Assembly (NCBI RefSeq): GCF_026183695.1
Contig: NZ_JAPFRD010000002.1
Coordinates: forward strand, 258,725 to 322,724
Length of the DNA: 64,000 nucleotides
Direction of reading: 5' to 3'
DNA from: Alteromonas aquimaris
GTDB lineage: Bacteria > Pseudomonadota > Gammaproteobacteria > Enterobacterales > Alteromonadaceae
Below the pieces are notes generated by a model. That model made no database searches. It saw nothing but the letters and a program-made list of their open reading frames with translations, and was not told where the DNA came from. This document shows, piece after piece, positions 25,884 through 35,164 of the stretch. Each line of letters starts with the position of its first letter. Position 1 is the first letter of the stretch. A program made the translations under genes and the position numbers.

Positions 25884-25903
25884 CAAGTATTACTCTATCA
25901 GCA

Positions 25904-28900
25904 TTACTGACAATCTGTAACTGCTATAGCTGTTTCTTGTTGACCATCGCCACTTAAATTCGCGCGGTTGATCACCGAATCGACGCTGCAGTCTGTTACC
26001 ACCTGGAAGCCTAATGTGGCAGAGCCGCCTTCTAAGGTAGACACGCGCAATTCGTCGCCAGCGGAAGGGGCAGTGCCAGAGCCGTTATAGAAATAGCTCA
26101 TGCCCACTGTACCGGTAGCATTTTCTGCACCCACGGTGCCACCGTCGGACGTACCCGTCGACATATCACCATACACAAAGTGAATATCACCTTCTACAGG
26201 GGTACCATTTCTTCCAATCCATACTTGCATAGTAACTCTGCGGCTAGTATCGCCGTAGTGAGGGACATTTTCCCACTCATACGCTGTCCACTGAGCACCA
26301 CCACCCCCATTTAAGACCGCGACGTACATATTGCCGCCTTCATTAAGATTCAGGTCTCGCCAGAAGGGAGCCAGGATATTATTTGGCGATGCTGAATCCG
26401 GGAAGTCCTGGTTTGCAAAAGAGCTGAATACTCCGCTGTCACTACCTGCCTCTAAAGTCCCATTTACTGAAAAAATGGTTTGTGTGTAGGTTTGACCATT
26501 GAAGGTGAAGGGAGGTACATTAAACAGGAAGCCACCGTCGTCACAATCACCATTACAGGTTTTATCCAAAGGGTCGGTAAAAATAGAAAGAGGCAGATAG
26601 TTGGCGGGTGAGCCACCAGCATCCATCGACACATCAATACCACCTGGATCTAATTCACCCGTCCATGACATTGCATTACTGCCTGCGTCATACGCCCAAC
26701 CGCTGGTGGTGATACCACCTGTCACAGATTCAGTGGCTGAACCGCTGACAAACGTGCTACCAGCAGGAATGTTATCAGTAACGGTGATAGGTCCGGTAAG
26801 TTGACCATTAGTGACAGATAGGTTGTAGGTGAGTATTTCACCGCTTACCGCCGCGCTTTTATCTACAGTTTTGCTGAACAGCTCTGGACTACTTGCCTTA
26901 GAGGCAAAAACCGCCATGGGCATATGTAAGTCTGGGCTGCTGTTACCATTGCTGGCAAGGTTTAAACGCCCAAATTGCCAGCCTGTTTCAGCATTGTAAT
27001 TGGATGCAGTGACGGTAATGGCTGCGGTTTCTCCGGCTTTAAGTTTCAAGTTGTGTTTATTGCTTTTCGCTGAAGGCGAAACCTCAACCGTTGTATCAAA
27101 ACCTGCGCCATTCACAGTGACATTCCAATGTCCGGTATGCTTGGTCTTGTTCGTGACATAACGCGTCCAGGAACAGGTACCTACACAGTTGCTATCCATC
27201 ATGCTGGGCAGGTTTAACGTTTTCGGATCGCCCCCCGTTTCAGGATTTGCAGCGAGGAAGTTCTCAATGGTTTCGCTCATCACCAGGCCAATGCTGTCTG
27301 CCTGCCCTAGCTCAATACGACCGGCACCTAAGTCGAAGGGGTCTGTAGGAGTGACGCCATCTTCTTTTCTGGTGTTCTCGGTTACCGCCGTCATCATGAT
27401 GGCAGACTTAATCTCAGTGGGTGTCCATTCTGGATGGGCTGCAGCAAGTAAGGCGCCGGCACCCGCGTTATGAGGGCTCGACATAGAGGTGCCACTGATA
27501 ATTTGGTATTCGGGTGCAGCTAATGCCTGTCCGTCAGCTTCTGCTCCCATAATACTTACCCCTGGTGCGGTAATATCGGGTTTCAACACATTGAATGCCA
27601 GTTGCGGCCCTCTGGAACTAAAGCCTGCCATGACATCACCATTTTCTTCATCATAGTTAAATGTGGCAGGGGTAATAGTGGCGACCGTATTGGTGTTTGA
27701 ATTCAGCCAGTCACGCAGTGCTGTCGCCGCAGAATCGCCAATATGGATGGCAGGCAAATAATGGGCATCCGCCGCAGTGCCTTCTCCTTGGCCACGATTG
27801 GCAAGAACGAAACCACCGGCGCCTCCCGCCAATACGTTCTGTCCTTTAGCGGTGCGGGCGATAGTACCGCGATCACATACTACGATCTCGCCGTTAAATG
27901 TGCCAGCAGGGAAGGGGTTAAGACACTGTCCGGTTGGGTCGAACGTAGTAGTGTTGGCATGAATAATCGGCGCGGGTCCATAACCTGCACTAAAGCTTGA
28001 GCCTTCAATGTCGGGTAAACCCACACCGTCACTGCTCATATCGGTAAGCATGTTACCAATCTCGCGATTATGTGTAGAAGCGGCAGTAGTCGAGACCCAC
28101 GGGCCTAAGTGAGCAACCGTACTGGGCGTCGGACCAGAGTTTCCGGCAGAAGCCGCCACATAGATCCCCGCCTCTACAGCGGCCAGGAAGCCCAGTTCAA
28201 CCGTATCGTTATACGGGTCTCCGCCACCTGAAATTGAGTAATTTAACGCTGCAATACCATTGGGAAGATTGCCTGAATCTATAATCACCTGATTGATCGC
28301 CGCCACTAGCGCAGAGCCAGGGCAGGTTCTTTGACACACATCATAGGCAATAATATTGGCATGCGGTGCGACACCTGAAATGTCGAATGAAGCGGTAGTG
28401 GTTGGCGCTGCGATCGTCGCTCCGTTGACGACATTTCCCGCTGCGGTAGAAGCAGTATGGCTTCCATGGCCATCATCATCTTCGGGTACGGTACCGTCGA
28501 TGGGTAAAAAGTCCCAGGCACCAATTAATTTATCATTACAAAAGCTTGGGTCTACTGTGTCACAGTAGCTGCCCGGAAGGTAATTACCAGAACCCAACGG
28601 ATTCTCGTGATCATAACCATCACCGCCAATATCGGCAAAGGAAGGATGGTCACTATTTATACCCGTATCGAGTACGGCAATGACCATACCTTCACCTTTA
28701 GGCCCGTCACTGTTTGAGTTCCAGATCTCTGGTGCGCCTATCCACTGCGGACCGACGTCTGTGAGTAATCGCTCTACCCGTTCTTTTTGTACGCTTACCA
28801 CACCTTCCATCGACGCCATGGCTTTCGCTTCGTCACGACTTAATGGAACAGCAAAACCGTTGATAGCAAATTGATAATCGTATTTTGTATTCAAATTACG

Positions 28901-29236
28901 ATTGAATTTGTTACTGGCTTTCGCCAACACTTGTTTTTGCTTATTTTTAAGAAACTGTCTGTAGCTTTTTGCCGCTTTACTTTTTGTATCGAGTTTTTTC
29001 TTACCATTGGCTTTAGCGCTCGTCGCCTCGTAGCCGGCAATACCCCCGTCGTACACCGCCACCGCAGGTTCCTGCAGTCTCACAATGTACATTGTTTCTG
29101 ATTCAACTGAGGAAACAAAAGGCTCTTGCGTCGGTTGTACTGATGCAACACTTAGTTGATCCGAAGCAATGGCGGTCATGCTGGACATCGTCCCAGCAAG
29201 CATAGCCATTAAGTATTTCCTATTCACCATTCTCAT
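25904..29236 (-). CDS. large secreted subtilisin-like (S8) serine protease with PA domain
   Basis: 1110 residues from the ATG at 29236, which has a GGAG site eight bases upstream; the frame is open 14 codons further. A signal peptide is followed by an I9-type propeptide (about 45-160). Catalytic residues are Asp190 (VIAVLDTGIN), His257 (DDDGHGSHTA) and Ser584 (SGTSMSSPH), with oxyanion Asn366 (SAGNSGP). A protease-associated (PA) insert lies at about 420-525. The C-terminal half has an Fn3-like domain, a DUF11-like repeat (ITVTDNIPAGSTFVSGSA) and a beta-rich end domain. It should be secreted and act on external protein. It is followed by a strong terminator and neighbours a second S8 protease. 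Confidence 0.92.
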   Translation of the reverse strand: MRMVNRKYLMAMLAGTMSSMTAIASDQLSVASVQPTQEPFVSSVESETMYIVRLQEPAVAVYDGGIAGYEATSAKANGKKKLDTKSKAAKSYRQFLKNKQKQVLAKASNKFNRNLNTKYDYQFAINGFAVPLSRDEAKAMASMEGVVSVQKERVERLLTDVGPQWIGAPEIWNSNSDGPKGEGMVIAVLDTGINSDHPSFADIGGDGYDHENPLGSGNYLPGSYCDTVDPSFCNDKLIGAWDFLPIDGTVPEDDDGHGSHTASTAAGNVVNGATIAAPTTTASFDISGVAPHANIIAYDVCQRTCPGSALVAAINQVIIDSGNLPNGIAALNYSISGGGDPYNDTVELGFLAAVEAGIYVAASAGNSGPTPSTVAHLGPWVSTTAASTHNREIGNMLTDMSSDGVGLPDIEGSSFSAGYGPAPIIHANTTTFDPTGQCLNPFPAGTFNGEIVVCDRGTIARTAKGQNVLAGGAGGFVLANRGQGEGTAADAHYLPAIHIGDSAATALRDWLNSNTNTVATITPATFNYDEENGDVMAGFSSRGPQLAFNVLKPDITAPGVSIMGAEADGQALAAPEYQIISGTSMSSPHNAGAGALLAAAHPEWTPTEIKSAIMMTAVTENTRKEDGVTPTDPFDLGAGRIELGQADSIGLVMSETIENFLAANPETGGDPKTLNLPSMMDSNCVGTCSWTRYVTNKTKHTGHWNVTVNGAGFDTTVEVSPSAKSNKHNLKLKAGETAAITVTASNYNAETGWQFGRLNLASNGNSSPDLHMPMAVFASKASSPELFSKTVDKSAAVSGEILTYNLSVTNGQLTGPITVTDNIPAGSTFVSGSATESVTGGITTSGWAYDAGSNAMSWTGELDPGGIDVSMDAGGSPANYLPLSIFTDPLDKTCNGDCDDGGFLFNVPPFTFNGQTYTQTIFSVNGTLEAGSDSGVFSSFANQDFPDSASPNNILAPFWRDLNLNEGGNMYVAVLNGGGGAQWTAYEWENVPHYGDTSRRVTMQVWIGRNGTPVEGDIHFVYGDMSTGTSDGGTVGAENATGTVGMSYFYNGSGTAPSAGDELRVSTLEGGSATLGFQVVTDCSVDSVINRANLSGDGQQETAIAVTDCQ

Positions 29237-29782
29237 TCGTATTACTCCGTATTTTTTTATCTTATATAGATTGAGCAAGACTTCGAATAACTGCCGGTTA
29301 CAAAGCCACGGTGAAATGGCAAGCTAAATCGCGTTGAAGGATGGCGAATTGGGTTCAGCAAACGAAAGTTATAATCAGTCTCGTGGTCCTTCTTGTTACA
29401 GCTCCCAAATGATATTTTCGTTTACTTCCCAACCTCACTATGGTGGGGATGGATGTGGATGTGACGCTGCTATGATCTTTTTTGAAGTCTTTTTAACCAG
29501 CGACAAAGTCAGTTTAGTTCAGGCGAAAAAATATACAAAATTATTTTTAACAATTTGTTAACACTGCGTGTAGGTAGAGTCTAATGGCTCTCCGCAGCAG
29601 GATTTCGCAAGTCCCACGGGGATGAGCGCAGGGGGCGTGTAATAAAAAGTTTACGACTAAGGCTTGGTACCGCACAGCCACGTGGGACACATCACTACAC
29701 GTTCTATTTTGTGGCAGAGGAGGGGGCGCGGTCTTCCAATAAATTGGTTACAGTTGTTCGTTTTACTTTTTGGAAGCAAAAA
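29237..29782. other. intergenic between two protease genes, no gene recognised
   Basis: About 545 bases holding the promoter of the large S8 gene on the minus strand. An A/T-rich stretch (AAAAAATATACAAAATTATTT) near 29526 is a possible promoter core. No coding remnant was identified. Confidence 0.35.
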
Positions 29783-29813
29783 AAAGCGTCATCCCATGAA
29801 AGGCTGACGCTTT
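29783..29813 (-). terminator. terminator of the second S8 protease gene
   Basis: AAAGCGTCA (29783-29791) pairs with TGACGCTTT (29805-29813). On the minus strand the stem is followed by a T-run. It starts 18 bases past the stop at 29832. Confidence 0.85.
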
Positions 29814-29831
29814 GCAATTACTCAGGCATTA

Positions 29832-31907
29832 TCAATTTGTTTGCGATGTGATTTCGCCATCTATGGTATAAGGCGTCGCGGCGCTGATGTAGCCCGTTAC
29901 CTGTAGTGTGTAAGTGCCGGGTTGCTCCACCCAAAATTGCAGCCCTTCAGGGTTTTCAAGTGACGCGCTAGAAGCTACTGTGTTGCCGGCGGGATCGATA
30001 AGATAAAAATCCAGGTCAGCCACTGAGGACCATGCTAGCGTTGCGGAAAGGCTAACATCCTTTTCACCGAGCTCAAGCGGGTACTCATGTACTTCTATAT
30101 TCTCTGCGGAAGCTCCCATTGTGCCACTAAAAGAAAACGGATTTTTTTCGAACGTGACGCCTATGTCCACCAATGAACCGTCTACATCTAAGCCGTCAAA
30201 CATCATGTTTTTGTCGAGCATGCGGATTTGTATGTCATGCAAACCCGAACCTAAGTCATCAAAGACCACCGAGACGCGCTCATGATTACTTTTGCTAGCG
30301 GTTTCGCTGTAAATTGTGGCGTATCCCACCGACCTGCCATCGGACAATACTTCAATTGAGCTTGTACGATTATCTTTAACGATAAAGTTTAAGCGTACCC
30401 TATCGCCACGGATAGAGGCCAGCACGGCTGCGTTAGCGTATTTGGAGTGCATGGCACTGTCATTCAATGCTTGCTCACTATCACGCGCACGCCATTTTCC
30501 TTCGAAAAGCAATTTTCCGTTTGCATCATCCACCTCTTCCCATTCCCCGCTACGAGCCCATAGTGTGTCACCTTTCATGAATTCTGCACGCTCTCCGGCT
30601 ACCGTAGACGCCAATTCCACAGCGGCTTTCACATTGATGTGACCAGCGCCTACCTCGTGAGGGGCATAGTCCATGGGGTCAGCAGTGTCCTTTATAATTT
30701 GCTCAATTTGATCGGGAGAAAGCTGAGGGTTCACTTCCAATAACAACGCAGCCACGCCCGCAACGAATGGTGTGGCCATCGATGTACCACTGATAGTGTG
30801 ATAGTACGCGTAGTATTCAGGATGCGCAGGATCTGTGACTGGGCCTAAGGCGCCAAGGGCGGTATTAACCGCACGCGTAGAGGTGATGCTCTCACCGGGA
30901 GCCGTAATATCAGGTAGCTTATATTGATGCCCTGCTACGCCCCGACTGGAAAAGTCTGCAAGATCTCGGGTGGGGGTGCCGGCAGCGACATTAATTACCC
31001 AAGGTGCGATGGCATACTGATTTAGCGTGTCTTCATCCGGCCCCGAATTAGAAGCGGCGAACGTGACTACCATGCCGTTCTTGTACGCCTGAAAAGAGGC
31101 TTTGTTGATGGGATTATTTGGATCAAACTCAGCACCATCACCACCGCCCCAACTGTTGGTGATAATATCAATATCGAATCGTTCCTGATTCGCAATCGCA
31201 TAATCAAACCCTAAAAGCGCATACAAAATTGACAAGCCTTCACCTGCGCCTAAGCCGATAAGAGTGGCATCTGGCGCGATACCATCGTGGTAATTGGCCC
31301 GTCGTTCATCGTTGGCCGACGCTGCGCCCGACCCTGCCACGGTGCCGGCCACATGGGTTCCATGACCAGAGCTCGTATCAGAATTTGGGGTACCTTCGAT
31401 AAAGGCATTACGACCGCCGGCTAAGTCTAAGTCACCCACGATTTTTACATTTTCTATCGTGGTATCACCGTAGGTTAAGTCTGGGTGGGTTGAATCGACC
31501 CCTGAGTCGAGCACGGCCACCGTGACACCCTTACCGGTGACATTATAGTTATCCTGAACAAAATGACCGCCGGTGATTTCGCCGGAATTGTAATTGTAAT
31601 ATTCCAACGTCGTATCCGCATAAATACTGGTCACGTTTGGATGAGCGGCCAAGCTATTGAGTTGTTCTTTAGTCAGGGCTGCACCAACCATTGGCATGGT
31701 TTGTAAGGCCAGATACGGTATATTTAACCCCTCCAACACAGGCGCCATTTTTTGATGCTCATCGAATGAGACAATCACCTTAAATGGGCCCGTATTGCTC
31801 TTCAGCTGTTCGTTTAATTTCGGACCAATCATTGCCGCAGCTGCCGCTTGACCAGAAAGCACAAGGCTTACAGCAATTGCGCTGAAAGTTTTATGAGTGC
31901 GTTTCAT
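29832..31907 (-). CDS. secreted subtilisin-like (S8) serine protease with PPC-type C-terminus
   Basis: 691 residues from the ATG at 31907, preceded by GGAG seven bases upstream. Signal peptide ends about GQAAAAA. A short I9 propeptide is followed by the S8 domain with Asp134 (VAVLDSGVD), His182 (SSGHGTHVAG) and Ser375 (ISGTSMATPF). The region after the protease domain (about 430-560) is beta-rich. The last 110 residues (LSATLAWSSVADLDFYLIDP, PGTYTLQVTGY) resemble a bacterial pre-peptidase C-terminal (PPC) domain, which is often removed after secretion. It is transcribed in the same direction as the larger S8 gene, but both have their own terminators. Confidence 0.92.
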   Translation of the reverse strand: MKRTHKTFSAIAVSLVLSGQAAAAAMIGPKLNEQLKSNTGPFKVIVSFDEHQKMAPVLEGLNIPYLALQTMPMVGAALTKEQLNSLAAHPNVTSIYADTTLEYYNYNSGEITGGHFVQDNYNVTGKGVTVAVLDSGVDSTHPDLTYGDTTIENVKIVGDLDLAGGRNAFIEGTPNSDTSSGHGTHVAGTVAGSGAASANDERRANYHDGIAPDATLIGLGAGEGLSILYALLGFDYAIANQERFDIDIITNSWGGGDGAEFDPNNPINKASFQAYKNGMVVTFAASNSGPDEDTLNQYAIAPWVINVAAGTPTRDLADFSSRGVAGHQYKLPDITAPGESITSTRAVNTALGALGPVTDPAHPEYYAYYHTISGTSMATPFVAGVAALLLEVNPQLSPDQIEQIIKDTADPMDYAPHEVGAGHINVKAAVELASTVAGERAEFMKGDTLWARSGEWEEVDDANGKLLFEGKWRARDSEQALNDSAMHSKYANAAVLASIRGDRVRLNFIVKDNRTSSIEVLSDGRSVGYATIYSETASKSNHERVSVVFDDLGSGLHDIQIRMLDKNMMFDGLDVDGSLVDIGVTFEKNPFSFSGTMGASAENIEVHEYPLELGEKDVSLSATLAWSSVADLDFYLIDPAGNTVASSASLENPEGLQFWVEQPGTYTLQVTGYISAATPYTIDGEITSQTN

Positions 31908-32493
31908 ATTTATTCTCCACAAAGTTGATGAGATAGTTCACTACATGAGAGTGGCAACTAATATCGATTCTGGCTATGGGGGGAAACCCCTATAAGAGTG
32001 GACAGGTGTAAAAAAAGTAATAAGGCCTAGACAGGTAACTTATAAGAACTAACCCAAGTGGGTCTTGTCATGCAAACTGCTCTTAACTCAATTAATTAGG
32101 GCGTGAGGGAATGAGGGTACATCTAGGAGCGCATGTTATTGACCTCCATAACGTTTTTGTCCGATTAAAATCGGATGACATAGGGGGGCGCCTGCTTTTC
32201 AGTGGGGCGCGAGTAATGTCTTCACCAACAGCCTCCCTTTTCCTTGCTAGCGCACACACATGGCCGGGGCAGCTCCAGATAAAACCCGTTCTATGCCATA
32301 GGAAAACGGTTACAATGCACACCTGTAATACTCTTTACGGACGTTGCATTCTCAATTGACCAGCCAAAGCAGAAGCTATCGTACATTCGCCGTTACATAA
32401 AGGATAAACCGTCATATCAACGCGCTTACTGAGCGACAGCTTTTACAAAATTGGGTAGAATTGAAAATCGTTGTATTGATTTTGCAAGAGGTA
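31908..32493. other. divergent promoter region, no gene recognised
   Basis: About 585 bases between divergent genes. A small dyad ACCCAAGTGGGT (32052-32063) is the only symmetric element noticed. The overlapping short frames on both strands here lack ribosome-binding sites. Confidence 0.3.
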
Positions 32494-32988
32494 ATGTTGC
32501 AACCGTTTTCATATGAAACCAGCTATATTCTGGATAAAAGTCACTTTAAAGAAACTTACGAAGAGTCTGCGACGGTGCCGCACCCCGTGCAAGCTTACCG
32601 TTTAACAGTGTTATTGGTAATCGTTGGTTGCGTGATACTGATGTTGCCGGAGGTGTCTGATTACCTGGGCTGGTTCACCATTGCGATTGGAGCGATAGAA
32701 GCGGTAAGTGTGCGTTTTAGAAAAGGCTGGTGGATAACGAGCCAAATGTTCAGTCGCGCGGCCAACAATACCGTTGCGCTGACAGTTACTGAAACCCAAA
32801 TCACTATTCGTTCGCCTTCGGTTACCCAATCCATTAGTTGGGATCAGGTCTCACACCTTACTGCAACGAATCGAGGTTGGTTACTGCATCACAACGGTGG
32901 GCGGACTTACTTATCGAACCGTTGTTTATCTGAATCAGTGATTAATTTTTTACATGCCCTTGCGCAATCAAAGAATAAAAAATCGTAA
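32494..32988 (+). CDS. YcxB-like membrane protein
   Basis: 164 residues from the ATG at 32494 (MLQPFSYETSYILDKSHFKE). Two adjacent membrane segments lie at about 38-55 and 60-76. They are followed by a cytoplasmic PH-like beta domain (TVTETQITIRSPSVTQSISW, GWLLHHNGGRTYLSNR). This is the plan of YcxB-like proteins, whose role is unknown. The start is uncertain: an in-frame TTG at 32461 exists, but the chosen start matches the usual beginning of the family. Confidence 0.65.
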   Translation: MLQPFSYETSYILDKSHFKETYEESATVPHPVQAYRLTVLLVIVGCVILMLPEVSDYLGWFTIAIGAIEAVSVRFRKGWWITSQMFSRAANNTVALTVTETQITIRSPSVTQSISWDQVSHLTATNRGWLLHHNGGRTYLSNRCLSESVINFLHALAQSKNKKS

Positions 32989-33598
32989 CATAGCGTGACA
33001 AACAGTCGTTTAGATAGGCTAGGCTGGCCTGCCTAACTTCTCATTCTCGTTGGAATCGGCCGCGGGGGATCATACTGGACGAGGTAGCACTGTTCCCCGT
33101 AACGTAAAGCGGATATTCTTTTGTAATGAAAAAGCCAGACCCCATAGGGTTTATCATTATGTAACACCGGTGTCTGAGTTTAAGTCGTTACGAAAAAGAA
33201 GCGAACGACCTTTTTTATATAGATATTGGCGAGACGCTTACTCAATGGGCACTGGTACACGTTGTGACAACCCATAGGTGAGAAGAGGGGAATGCGTTTT
33301 TTGAGTAAATTCCCGCAGAGGCCAAATCAGTAGGGTAGTATTAGCCAAGCGCCATTATTATTGTATAGCCCATCGGTGTGCAATAGCACTCGCCTTATTC
33401 TATACCAGTCCATTAACCTATCATTTTTTCGTTTTCAGAGCTGGCGCACTATTCTCATTGGCTGTAGTTTCCTCCTTTAGTCTGTCGGGAAAAAGACCCA
33501 CTCACTTAACTCATCCGTATTTGAGCACTTTACAAGTGGTTGAAGACATTCGAGTATATTTATTTTTGCTACGCTATTTTGGTAGGTAAGGAGCATTT
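32989..33598. other. intergenic, no gene recognised
   Basis: About 610 bases. A 75-codon open frame at 33050-33277 has no ribosome-binding site and no recognisable content. A clean AAGGAG site near the right end belongs to the next gene. Confidence 0.35.
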
Positions 33599-34318
33599 AT
33601 GGTGGTAATGCAGTTGATGGCAGTATTCCTTTTTTGCCTCATTCATTTATTTGCTGGAAAACTGCGGTTTTTGGATGCCATTCCGCGTAGTCGCTGGCTT
33701 TCTTTCGCTGGCGGCGTCTCAGTGGCTTACATCTTCATCCATTTATTTCCTGAGATGGCGGAAATTCAGGAATCTTTTTCCGAAAGCGAAGGATTCTGGC
33801 TGAGTTTAGAGCATCAAACGTACTTCATCGCCCTTATTGGTTTAAGCGTATTTTATGGGTTAGAGCGATTAATAAAAAGTGAGCATGCAGGTGATGGTTT
33901 AATGAAAAGAATACGTCCGTCTGTATTCTGGCTTCATCTGTCTTCTTTTGCTCTGTACAACGGGTTAATAGCCTATCTGCTCGTGCATCGTCAGGACGAT
34001 ACTTTAACCGGGTTACTTTTCTATGCCGTGGCCATGGCGCTTCATTTTCTGGTAAATGATTATGGGTTACGCCAGCATCATAAAGATAGCTACCGAGCGT
34101 ATGGGCGTTGGTTGCTCTCCGCAGCTATACTGCTGGGGTGGGTTTTGGGGCGTTACACAGAACTGAACGAAAGTATTATCCATAGTTTGTTTGCTTTTTT
34201 GGGCGGAAGCACCATTCTTAATGTATTGAAGGAAGAATTACCGGAAGAGCGAAAAAGCCGCTTTATACCATTCGTCCTGGGGATCGCGGTTTTTGCTGGT
34301 TTAGTATATTTGCACTGA
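33599..34318 (+). CDS. ZIP-like integral membrane protein
   Basis: 239 residues with about seven to eight membrane segments and a strong ribosome-binding site (AAGGAG). The segment GGVSVAYIFIHLFPEM and the histidine-rich HFLVNDYGLRQHH in the fifth helix region resemble metal-site helices of ZIP-family divalent metal transporters. LNVLKEELPEERKSRF precedes the last helix. The full ZIP signature (HxxPEG) is not seen, so transport of metals is a suggestion. It is a single gene. Confidence 0.55.
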   Translation: MVVMQLMAVFLFCLIHLFAGKLRFLDAIPRSRWLSFAGGVSVAYIFIHLFPEMAEIQESFSESEGFWLSLEHQTYFIALIGLSVFYGLERLIKSEHAGDGLMKRIRPSVFWLHLSSFALYNGLIAYLLVHRQDDTLTGLLFYAVAMALHFLVNDYGLRQHHKDSYRAYGRWLLSAAILLGWVLGRYTELNESIIHSLFAFLGGSTILNVLKEELPEERKSRFIPFVLGIAVFAGLVYLH

Positions 34319-34633
34319 TATAAGCGGTGGTAAGCCCGATAATTAAAAGTGAGAAGGTCGTTTTGGTACCCAATGTCTGCTACCTCTCGCGAAAGCGCCA
34401 CCTAATATGCGAACTGTATCAATAGTGTAGAAACCGGTTATCCATAAACTCACCAAACCTTTTCCCCCTTCATGGGAAGGGGAAAGAAATAACCTTTGCT
34501 GTGTGAATCGGTGATAAGATTACTTCCAATAAATTGTCTCTTCGAAGTCATAGTGATAGGGCATGACTAAAGAGATTGTATAAAATTCCTGAGACCAAGC
34601 TATAAAGCAATCCAAAATGGAGAGAAGTAAACA
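34319..34633. other. intergenic, promoter region of the second sensor/kinase pair
   Basis: About 315 bases. An imperfect inverted repeat (TTTTCCCCCTTCATGGGAAGGGGAAA) near 34461 is the only structure seen. Confidence 0.3.
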
Positions 34634-35155
34634 GTGGACGATAAACGCATAGATATACTTGAAATACCCTTGGAACGGGATGGATTTCTACGCCTGCTAA
34701 TTAGACACTTGTCCGGCACTTTACAGGATGTAGTGGGGGTAGAAGAAGCTGCAGGATTTGTCAGTGTCGTAGGCCAAAAGGTGGGTGAAGAAATAGATCA
34801 CTCTTACCGTAATGCCCTACAGGTGGATAAACTCACACGCAACCAGGTGGGGAAGGTGCTGGTTGATTTAAAACGGCGCATTCAGGGTGATTTTTACATA
34901 ATAGAAGAAAATAGCGAAAAAATTGTACTGGGAAATCGCCAGTGTCCTTTCGAAGATAAAGTCATCGGCCGTCCAGCTATGTGCATGATGACTTCGAATG
35001 TGTTTGGTACCATAACTGCTGAAAATCTGGGGTATGCGAGAGTAGAGCTGGATAAAACTATCGCTCAAGGCCATCCTGAATGTCGTGTAATCGTGCATCT
35101 TAAACGCACGCCCGGAGAGCAAGTTAGGAAAGGTAGAGAATACTATCAGGTATAG
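34634..35155 (+). CDS. methanogen-output-domain-1-like sensory protein, GTG start
   Basis: 173 residues, soluble. The sequence ([20 protein letters not shown], then [20 protein letters not shown] and [13 protein letters not shown]) matches the plan of the Metanogen_OD1 domain with its conserved Cys pair. Such domains are related in layout to V4R/HNOB-type sensors. The GTG is used with a GGAGAG site upstream. Nine bases separate it from the hybrid-kinase gene, so it is probably the kinase's input partner. This mirrors the FIST/kinase pair at 13.9 kb. Confidence 0.65.
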   Translation: MDDKRIDILEIPLERDGFLRLLIRHLSGTLQDVVGVEEAAGFVSVVGQKVGEEIDHSYRNALQVDKLTRNQVGKVLVDLKRRIQGDFYIIEENSEKIVLGNRQCPFEDKVIGRPAMCMMTSNVFGTITAENLGYARVELDKTIAQGHPECRVIVHLKRTPGEQVRKGREYYQV

Positions 35156-35164
35156 GTAAATATC

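Noticed and set aside
26601..28874. Several plus-strand frames opposite the large S8 protease gene
   Set aside because: They mirror the codon bias of the protease and have no ribosome-binding sites or recognisable domains.
33050..33277. 75-codon frame in the gap before the ZIP-like gene
   Set aside because: No ribosome-binding site, family or conserved motif; it looks like chance.
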